A stretch of DNA of 30,187 nt from Finegoldia magna. Lineage in GTDB: Bacteria; Bacillota; Clostridia; Tissierellales; Peptoniphilaceae. Positions 25,016 through 30,187 of this stretch are shown here, in pieces. Position numbers and translations under genes: made by a program. The stretch is taken from NCBI RefSeq assembly GCF_018371055.1, contig NZ_JAGYZD010000001.1, forward strand, positions 1 through 30,187, read 5' to 3'. Below the pieces are notes generated by a model. That model saw only the letters and a list, made by a program, of their open reading frames with translations, was not told where the DNA came from and did no database searches. Numbering within the stretch: position 1 is the stretch's first letter; every line of letters starts with the position of its first letter.

Positions 25016-25028
25016 GGAGGTGAATAAT

Positions 25029-25547
25029 ATAAAAGACTTAATGATTAATGAGGAGATAAGATCTTCTAAAGTTAGATTAATCGATGACGAAGGTGAACAA
25101 ATAGGTGTAATTCCTATTAAAGAAGCTTTGAAAATGGCTGAAGATAAGCATTTAGATTTGGTAAATGTAGCACCAAATGCTAAGCCACCCGTATGCAAAA
25201 TATTAGATTATGGAAAATACAAATATGATGCATTAAAGAAAGAAAAAGAAGCGAAGAAAAATCAAAAAGTAATTAACGTAAAAGAAATAAGACTTTCACC
25301 AAATATTGAAAAACACGATTTAGAAGTTAAGGCTAATCAAGCATCCAAGTTTTTAAGCAATGAAAACAGAGTAAAAGTTTCTGTTAGATTTAGAGGTAGA
25401 GAACTTGGTCATAAAGATTTGGGTAAGGAAGTTCTTGATAAATTTTATGAATTAACAAAAGATGTAGGACAAATAGAAAAGAAACCTTCCATGGAAGGTA
25501 GAATGATGATAATGTTTATGGGTCCTTTGACTGATAAAGAAAATTAG
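25029..25547 (+). CDS. infC: Translation initiation factor IF-3, ATA start
   Basis: IF-3 binds the 30S subunit, prevents premature 50S joining and discriminates start codons. The start is inferred as ATA at 25029: GGAGGTG (25016-25022) ends 6 bases upstream, and the protein then begins (M)[10 protein letters not shown], as in the family. The ATG at 25041 is 20 bases from that site, and an ATG at 24969 lies inside the terminator leader. The result is 172 residues, the normal length. Conserved segments include [23 protein letters not shown] and [13 protein letters not shown], then [11 protein letters not shown]. Non-AUG starts in infC (AUU in E. coli and B. subtilis) underlie its self-control. 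The rpmI gene follows after 13 bases. Confidence 0.93.
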   Translation: MKDLMINEEIRSSKVRLIDDEGEQIGVIPIKEALKMAEDKHLDLVNVAPNAKPPVCKILDYGKYKYDALKKEKEAKKNQKVINVKEIRLSPNIEKHDLEVKANQASKFLSNENRVKVSVRFRGRELGHKDLGKEVLDKFYELTKDVGQIEKKPSMEGRMMIMFMGPLTDKEN

Positions 25548-25560
25548 AGGGGGAAATAAT

Positions 25561-25752
25561 ATGCCAAAAATGAAGACACATAGAGGTTCTGCTAAGAGAT
25601 TTAGAAGAACTGGTACAGGTAAGTTAAGAAGATATAAAGCTTATGCAAGTCACTTAACAGGTAAGAAATCTGCAAAGAGAATTAGAAACTTAAGAAAAGG
25701 TACAACAGTTAGCGATGCAGATATGAGAAGAATCGATAAAATGATTCCTTAG
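25561..25752 (+). CDS. rpmI: 50S ribosomal protein bL35
   Basis: 63 residues with the diagnostic start [14 protein letters not shown] and the [14 protein letters not shown] centre, highly basic. Standard infC-rpmI-rplT order; AGAGGGGG-like site upstream. The family is usually 64-66 residues, so it is complete. Confidence 0.97.
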   Translation: MPKMKTHRGSAKRFRRTGTGKLRRYKAYASHLTGKKSAKRIRNLRKGTTVSDADMRRIDKMIP

Positions 25753-25770
25753 TTAGAGGGGGAAATATAA

Positions 25771-26124
25771 ATGGCTAGAATTAAACGTGGTACAAATAAT
25801 AGAAAAAGACATAAAAAAATATTAAAACAAGCTAAAGGATATTACGGCTCAAAACATACATTATTCAAAACAGCTAACCAAGCTGTAATGAAATCATTAG
25901 CTTATTCATACGTTGGAAGAAAAAGAAGAAAAAGAGATTTCAGAAAATTATGGATTGCTAGAATTAATGCAGCTACAAGAATGCACGATTTAAGCTACAG
26001 CAAATTTATGCACGGATTAAAAGTAGCTGGTGTTGACTTGAACAGAAAAGTTCTTGCTGACATGGCTGTTAGAGATGAAAAAGAATTCGCTAAATTAGTT
26101 GAATTAGCAAAAAACAATTTATAA
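25771..26124 (+). CDS. rplT: 50S ribosomal protein bL20
   Basis: 117 residues, basic, with the family start MARIKRG and [17 protein letters not shown], then [19 protein letters not shown]. An early 23S rRNA assembly protein and the likely repressor of its own operon through the leader. The gene is last in the operon, followed by a strong terminator. Confidence 0.98.
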   Translation: MARIKRGTNNRKRHKKILKQAKGYYGSKHTLFKTANQAVMKSLAYSYVGRKRRKRDFRKLWIARINAATRMHDLSYSKFMHGLKVAGVDLNRKVLADMAVRDEKEFAKLVELAKNNL

Positions 26125-26127
26125 AAT

Positions 26128-26168
26128 AAAAAGCTTAAGTTGATTTATATCATACTTAAGCTTTTTTT
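26128..26168. terminator. Terminator shared by rplT and the GIY-YIG gene
   Basis: A 13-bp stem (26128-26140 with 26154-26166) has a 13-base loop. T-runs follow on both strands (TTTTTTT on plus; TTTTTATTTT on minus). Its right arm overlaps the stop codon of the minus-strand gene. Confidence 0.88.
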
Positions 26169-26431
26169 AATATGGTATTAATTTCGTTTTCATTTGAATT
26201 TATTAGTTTTAACTTTTTATCACGAGTTAGACTTTTTGTTTTAATTTCTAATTTTAATGCATCACTTTTATTATCAATTCTTTTCATAAAAACATAGTTT
26301 ACAGGAAGCCTTGCCCTTGTATATTTACTGGCTTTACCTTTATTGTGCATTTTAATTCTTTTTAAAAAATCATTGGTAATACCTGTATATAAACTTTTAT
26401 CAGCACATTCTAAAATATATAGATAATACAT
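26156..26431 (-). CDS. GIY-YIG nuclease-superfamily protein, UPF0213/YazA-like
   Basis: 91 residues. YYLYILECADKSLYTGIT contains the GIY-YIG-type tandem (YILEC and YTGIT), followed by DFLKRIKMHNKGKASKYTR (conserved Arg and the NxGKASKYTRxR(R/L)P element). A Glu in LEIKTKSLTR would be the metal ligand. Family members are mostly uncharacterised single-domain nucleases. The start codon overlaps the recX stop (TAATG), so translation is coupled. Confidence 0.9.
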   Translation of the reverse strand: MYYLYILECADKSLYTGITNDFLKRIKMHNKGKASKYTRARLPVNYVFMKRIDNKSDALKLEIKTKSLTRDKKLKLINSNENEINTILKKA

Positions 26432-27048
26432 TAATACATACCACTTACTTGTTTCGCAACATCATAGCTGAAACCTTTTTGCAGCAAGAAAGTAACTATT
26501 TTATTCTTTAGATCATAGCCTTCATGTTTTTCTTTCCAAATGTTGATTTTAGTTTCAACTATTTGAGTTGCTTTGTCTAATTCCATATTATATCCAAAGA
26601 CATCTTCCAAATAATCTTCATAAATTCTTTTATCAATACCTTTTTGGTATAAATCATTGATTATTCTTTTTTTACTGTAATTTGTTAGATTAATTTTATC
26701 GTTGATAAATATCTTTGCATAGTTATAATCGTCTAGTAAATCTAGGTTTTTTAATTTTTCTATAACGTCTTCAATAATTTCAGAACTAAATTTTTTTGAT
26801 TTTAATTTTGTCGTTATTTCTTTTTCAGTTCGTAATTTATATGATAAAAAATTAAGGCTGATTTCAAAAGCTTCTGTAAATTTTGAGATATTCAATAAAT
26901 GGGTATATAGTTCATCATCTATTGTCATTTCGTTATGAATTTTATATCTTTCAAAATCATTATAACTTAGTAAAAAACTTTCTTTTGTATCAGTCTCAAT
27001 TACGAACTTATCTTTTTTATCATTGAACTCAATATTTTTGATTATCAT
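26431..27048 (-). CDS. recX: Regulatory protein RecX
   Basis: 205 residues. RecX binds RecA filaments and limits their activity. The tandem three-helix repeats are visible: ALNFLSYKLRTEKEI-like first repeat (SLNFLSYKLRTEKEI), LDLLDDYNYAKIFINDK, then NDLYQKGID and the last FLLQKGFSYDVAKQV. An N-terminal extension of about 60 residues is typical of Firmicute RecX. It starts by an ATG 1 base after a short upstream ORF's stop (TAA-A-ATG) on the minus strand. Confidence 0.88.
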   Translation of the reverse strand: MIIKNIEFNDKKDKFVIETDTKESFLLSYNDFERYKIHNEMTIDDELYTHLLNISKFTEAFEISLNFLSYKLRTEKEITTKLKSKKFSSEIIEDVIEKLKNLDLLDDYNYAKIFINDKINLTNYSKKRIINDLYQKGIDKRIYEDYLEDVFGYNMELDKATQIVETKINIWKEKHEGYDLKNKIVTFLLQKGFSYDVAKQVSGMY

Positions 27049-27049
27049 T

Positions 27050-27145
27050 TTATCTCATGTTCATTATTACATTTAGTATAAATGGAGCAACCATCATTGC
27101 TACTAAAATAATTGCTACAACTTGAGCTAATTTTTGTTTTTTCAT
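27050..27145 (-). CDS. 31-residue single-span membrane miniprotein ahead of recX
   Basis: On the minus strand, AGAGGTGAA is 3-5 bases before an ATG that opens a 31-codon frame ending TAA just before recX (TAA-A-ATG). The protein starts MKKQKLAQ, has one hydrophobic span (about residues 9-28; VVAIILVAMMVAPFI), and ends in Asn-Met-Arg. The shape resembles DUF4044 or Prli42-like small membrane proteins of Firmicutes, but I cannot assign it. A good ribosome site, a membrane-type composition and the tight junction to recX argue that it is translated. Confidence 0.68.
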   Translation of the reverse strand: MKKQKLAQVVAIILVAMMVAPFILNVIMNMR

Positions 27146-27163
27146 GAATTTCACCTCTATGAT

Positions 27164-27172
27164 ATTCTAACA
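27164..27172 (-). promoter_or_regulatory. Extended -10 promoter for the miniprotein-recX operon
   Basis: On the minus strand TG-T-TAGAAT (27172-27164) forms an extended -10; no strong -35. The start would be near 27157, just upstream of the AGAGGTGAA site. Confidence 0.5.
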
Positions 27173-27203
27173 CAAAAACATATATTTGCATATTTTAAAA
27201 TAA

Positions 27204-27212
27204 TGCTATAAT
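27204..27212 (+). promoter_or_regulatory. Extended -10 promoter for the ydbC-like gene
   Basis: TGC-TATAAT (27204-27212) is an extended -10. A TTTGCA at 27185-27190 (16 bases upstream) could be a poor -35. It is divergent from the recX promoter within about 40 bases. Confidence 0.6.
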
Positions 27213-27236
27213 ATATTTATAAAAATGGAGGTAATT

Positions 27237-27476
27237 ATGGCTGATTTAAAATTTGAAATAGTAGAAAGAATTGGAGTTTTATCCACAAAAGCTAACAATT
27301 GGAATAAGGAATTAAATATTGTAAAATGGTCTGATTACGATGCAAAATACGATATTAGAGAATGGAATCCTGATCATTCAAGAATGAGTAAGGGTCTTAC
27401 ATTCACAGAAGAAGAATTAAGAGTATTACATGCATTAATAGAAGATGAATTAAAACAATTGGATTCAGAAAAGTAG
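27237..27476 (+). CDS. PC4/YdbC-type single-stranded DNA-binding protein
   Basis: 79 residues matching the YdbC family (PF02229, PC4-like): FEIVERIGVLS, then W-x-KELNIVKW, KYDIREWNPDHSRMSKGLT and FTEEELRVL. The Lactococcus YdbC homologue is known to bind ssDNA as a dimer. Position 27225 also has an ATG, but GGAGG (27227-27231) is inside that frame; the ATG at 27237 has 5-base spacing. It is followed 8 bases later by a YhaO-like nuclease gene, suggesting a DNA-repair operon. Confidence 0.9.
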   Translation: MADLKFEIVERIGVLSTKANNWNKELNIVKWSDYDAKYDIREWNPDHSRMSKGLTFTEEELRVLHALIEDELKQLDSEK

Positions 27477-27484
27477 GATAAATT

Positions 27485-28561
27485 TTGAAGTTCATACATT
27501 CAGCTGATTTTCACTTAGGCATGAAATTTGAAAAATCTTCAATTCCACAATCTTTGTCTAAAATTAGAAGACAAAGAATTTGGACATCTGTTGAAAAATT
27601 AATCAAATATAGTATTGATGAAAATGTAGATTATATTTTTCTGTCTGGAGATTTGTATAATTTGGAAAATTTTAGCCTAAGTGATATGAATCGTTTAATT
27701 GATCTATTTTCTAGAACAAATTCACAAATTTGCATTATAGGGGGGAATCACGACCATATCTATAAAGATAATTTATGGGACATGGTAAATATTAGTGATA
27801 ATTTGAATATTTTCAAAAAGGATACTCTTGAAAAAATAGAATTTGATGACACTGATGTTTATGGGATAAGTTACAATAAAAACAACTACGATTTTATGAA
27901 CATTTTTGATGATTTGAAACTGGACAAATTAAAAACTAATGTTTTAATGATTCATTCTGATTTATTAAACGAAAACAATTGTTATATGTTTTTTGATCAA
28001 GATAAAGTGAATAATTTGGGTTTTGATTATGTGGCTTTAGGCCATATACATAAACCGACTATTTTTAATGATAAATTTGTGTATCCAGGTTCTATTGAAC
28101 CATTGAGTTTTAAAGAAAAGGGGATGCATGGTGCTGTTCTTGGAAGTATAGTTGATAATAGACTTGACATCGATTTTTTAGATTGTTCTGAATCAAACTT
28201 CAATGAATTTGACTATAATATATCAGATAAATTTAGTTATTACGATTTGGTAGGTTCATTGTCGAAATGTTTAGTTGAAGATAAGAAAAATTACATTAGA
28301 ATTAATTTAAAGGGACAATTAGAGGAAGGGTTTGATCTGGATATAGATTCTTTACAAGAAAGTTTAAAAAAATATTGTGAATATGTAGAAATAATTGACA
28401 ACACAGAATCTAATATAAATTTGGATAAAATTTATGAATTTAACAGAAATAATGTGTTGGGTTATTTTATTGAGGAAACAAAAAACTTGAATCAAGAAGA
28501 TCCTGTGGTTAAAAGAGCAATTAATTTAGGAATTAAGTCCTTAATGGAGAATAATTTATGA
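27485..28561 (+). CDS. YhaO-like (SbcD/Mre11-type) DNA repair metallophosphoesterase
   Basis: 358 residues. The calcineurin-like nuclease core shows the metal motifs in order: ADFH (Asp8, His10), GDLYN (Asp56), GGNHDH (Asn88, His89, Asp90), IHSD, and GHIHKP. This is the Mre11/SbcD set. The C-terminal half is less conserved, as in B. subtilis YhaO. The start is a TTG at 27485, 5-6 bases after AGGAT; no ATG would keep the first metal motif. The ATPase gene starts in the last 4 bases (ATGA), so the two are coupled and probably form a complex. Confidence 0.88.
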   Translation: MKFIHSADFHLGMKFEKSSIPQSLSKIRRQRIWTSVEKLIKYSIDENVDYIFLSGDLYNLENFSLSDMNRLIDLFSRTNSQICIIGGNHDHIYKDNLWDMVNISDNLNIFKKDTLEKIEFDDTDVYGISYNKNNYDFMNIFDDLKLDKLKTNVLMIHSDLLNENNCYMFFDQDKVNNLGFDYVALGHIHKPTIFNDKFVYPGSIEPLSFKEKGMHGAVLGSIVDNRLDIDFLDCSESNFNEFDYNISDKFSYYDLVGSLSKCLVEDKKNYIRINLKGQLEEGFDLDIDSLQESLKKYCEYVEIIDNTESNINLDKIYEFNRNNVLGYFIEETKNLNQEDPVVKRAINLGIKSLMENNL

Positions 28562-30187
28562 AAATTATTAGATTAGATTTGATATCATTTGGCAGATTTA
28601 ATAATTACACAATAGAATTTGGAGACAAATTTAATCTAATTTACGGGTTAAATGAGTCAGGAAAGACCACTATATCCAAATTTATAGAAGGTGTATTTTA
28701 TGGATTTGTTAAACCTTATCTAAAGAGAACTATATTTACTGAAGACTACGAAAAATATCGCCCTTGGAATAGTGAAAACTATGAGGGCAGTATTTTAGTG
28801 GAGAAAGATAATAAGAGATATGTAATTTATCGTAATTTTAAAGAAAAATATTTTAATATTTTCAATGAAACTACTGGTAATAACGAAACTGATTTAGATG
28901 GTTTTAATCAAGATAATTTATCATTTCCGGGTGAATACTTTTTTAAAATGCCTTCAGATATCTTCAAATCAACTGTTTTTTCAAATTTAAAAGAATTAGA
29001 TGCAGAAGATAAGAATGTAAGTTCTATTGTTGATATGCTATTGAATTCATCAGATAGCAATAATGATTCTGTTTCATTTAAAAAAGCACTAGATAATCTG
29101 GAAAAGATGAAATCAAATATTGGGACTAAACAATCTAAGGCAAAACCTTTGGGGAGTTTATATCAAAAAAAGTTTGATTTAGAAAATGAAATCAAAAATA
29201 TTAATAAAGACAAAAAAGAATATGAAGATAGTTTAAATAAGCTAAATGAGTACAAACTTAGACACGAAAAACTGCTTCTAAATAAAGAAAAATTAGCTAA
29301 TTTGCACAAGAAGAACGATATAGAAAAAATAGAAGATGCAAAAAACTATAAAATGCAGATTTTAAAAGAAAAAGCAAGTTTATTAGACAGAGTATCAAAG
29401 ATTAAATACATCAATGACATTGACGAAGATGATGTTAATAATTTGGAATATCAAAATAAATTATTAAACGATAATAGAATTACATTTAATGAGTTATCGA
29501 AGGAAAAGAAATTATTAAGTAAGGACTATTACCAATTAAAAGCAAAACTTAGCAATTATGAAACTATAATAGATTATATTGATGAGATGAATAATTTAAT
29601 TGAAAAATTAAATGGAATTTCTAAATTAAAAATCAAACTATCAATTATTGGAATTATATTTACAATAATTGTTGCTGGAATGATCTATATGATGGGGTAT
29701 ACAAAAGAAATAGTTATTGCTCCTGTATTATTTGTTATTTATTATATTTTAGTTAGTATATCCAATAAATTTCAGAAATTATCATACAATCGTCAATTAA
29801 ATAAGATTGTGCAAAAGATTAATCAAATTAATAATATGAGATACAAAAGCTACAATGAAATAATTAATGATTTTAGATATGACTCAAATATGGAGAAAAG
29901 CATTGATTATTTAAACAAACTTGAGGGACAACTCCAAGATATTGATTCAAGACTAGATTCTATTATAAATGAAGATGAAAGTTCCAAGTCAAAGATTAAC
30001 AATATTTTATCGTCATCAAGAAATTTGAAGAACATAGATGTTGAAGATTATAGAAGAAAAAAAATAGAGTATGATCAATTGATTGATAGAATTTCAGATA
30101 AAGATGATCAACTTCAAAAGATATCATCTGAATATGATTTTAGTATTTTATTAGAAGATATTAATTCAGATTCAATAAAACTTGAGG
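28558..30187 (+). CDS. YhaN-like (SbcC-type) ATPase, truncated at the window edge
   Basis: 543 codons are present and run to the window end. The N-terminus has MKIIRLDLISFGRF, then the P-loop GLNESGKTT (residues 30-38), as in the AAA_27/YhaN family. Long charged coiled coils follow from about residue 195. Two hydrophobic spans near residues 360-410 (starting KLSIIGIIFTII) sit mid-coil, where SbcC and Rad50 have a zinc hook; YhaN-type proteins are known to carry such spans. The C-terminal ATPase half (signature and Walker B) is outside. ATGA overlap with the nuclease gene fits an Mre11-Rad50-like pair. Confidence 0.88.
   Translation, partial: MKIIRLDLISFGRFNNYTIEFGDKFNLIYGLNESGKTTISKFIEGVFYGFVKPYLKRTIFTEDYEKYRPWNSENYEGSILVEKDNKRYVIYRNFKEKYFNIFNETTGNNETDLDGFNQDNLSFPGEYFFKMPSDIFKSTVFSNLKELDAEDKNVSSIVDMLLNSSDSNNDSVSFKKALDNLEKMKSNIGTKQSKAKPLGSLYQKKFDLENEIKNINKDKKEYEDSLNKLNEYKLRHEKLLLNKEKLANLHKKNDIEKIEDAKNYKMQILKEKASLLDRVSKIKYINDIDEDDVNNLEYQNKLLNDNRITFNELSKEKKLLSKDYYQLKAKLSNYETIIDYIDEMNNLIEKLNGISKLKIKLSIIGIIFTIIVAGMIYMMGYTKEIVIAPVLFVIYYILVSISNKFQKLSYNRQLNKIVQKINQINNMRYKSYNEIINDFRYDSNMEKSIDYLNKLEGQLQDIDSRLDSIINEDESSKSKINNILSSSRNLKNIDVEDYRRKKIEYDQLIDRISDKDDQLQKISSEYDFSILLEDINSDSIKLE

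Noticed and set aside
24969..25028. Longer IF-3 frame starting at ATG 24969
   Set aside because: It would translate the attenuator hairpin and the ribosome site; the extra residues do not match IF-3.
24935..25198. Minus-strand frame across the infC start
   Set aside because: Antisense shadow; its composition reflects the infC codons and leader.
1..30187. CRISPR arrays, insertion sequences, prophage or integration sites
   Set aside because: I found no regularly spaced repeats, transposase or integrase genes, or disrupted tRNA 3' ends.

Overview
The window reads as ordinary chromosome from a very AT-rich (about 30% G+C), low-GC Gram-positive anaerobe. I infer a Finegoldia- or Peptoniphilaceae-like member of the Firmicutes. 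Reasons are the strong AGGAGG ribosome binding sites, a T-box ahead of thrS, an infC-rpmI-rplT operon with an L20-type leader, B. subtilis-like neighbourhoods (fakA-recG; ylbH-ylbI-like rsmD-coaD), a K+-dependent membrane pyrophosphatase and a DUF3793-flavodoxin pair. The genus is an inference. No insertion sequence, prophage, CRISPR array or clear foreign island is visible.

Layout. 1-5.1 kb: 3' part of fakA, then recG-rsmD-coaD, and a coiled-coil protein with its own promoter. 5.1-6.2 kb, minus strand: flavodoxin and DUF3793 genes, probably iron-regulated, starting from a promoter overlapped by Fur-box-like repeats. 6.3-8.6 kb: secG and hppA. 8.75-10.85 kb: a CNNM/CorC-type CBS protein and map. 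10.9-12.0 kb, minus strand: tmcAL. 12.1-14.0 kb: a degenerate macro-domain protein, a leaderless zinc phospholipase C-like protein and an unrecognised helical protein. 14.1-14.33 kb: tRNA-Phe, tRNA-Gly and tRNA-Cys. 14.4-18.9 kb: a GNAT-like/DUF6873 fusion, hisS, a T-box leader and thrS. 19.0-24.9 kb: an asymmetric heterodimeric ABC exporter and an MprF-type lipid aminoacyltransferase. 24.9-26.1 kb: L20-type leader and infC-rpmI-rplT. 26.2-27.15 kb, minus strand: a 31-residue membrane miniprotein, recX and a GIY-YIG protein. 27.2 kb to the end: a PC4/YdbC-like ssDNA-binding protein and a YhaO/YhaN (SbcD/SbcC-like) pair, the second cut by the window edge.

How it fits together. Most genes are housekeeping: translation (hisS, thrS, infC, rpmI, rplT, rsmD, tmcAL, map, tRNAs), repair (recG, recX, YhaO/YhaN), envelope (mprF, ABC pair, secG, fakA) and energy or iron (hppA, flavodoxin, DUF3793). 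No intergenic gap exceeds 300 bases without a gene or RNA element. I found no convincing wholly new system. The stretches least explained by known families are the macro/phospholipase/unknown trio (12.1-14.0 kb), the GNAT-DUF6873 fusion, and the miniprotein ahead of recX. The clearest regulatory points are the ATA start codon of infC, the T-box specifier of thrS and the Fur-like repeats at 6.13-6.26 kb.
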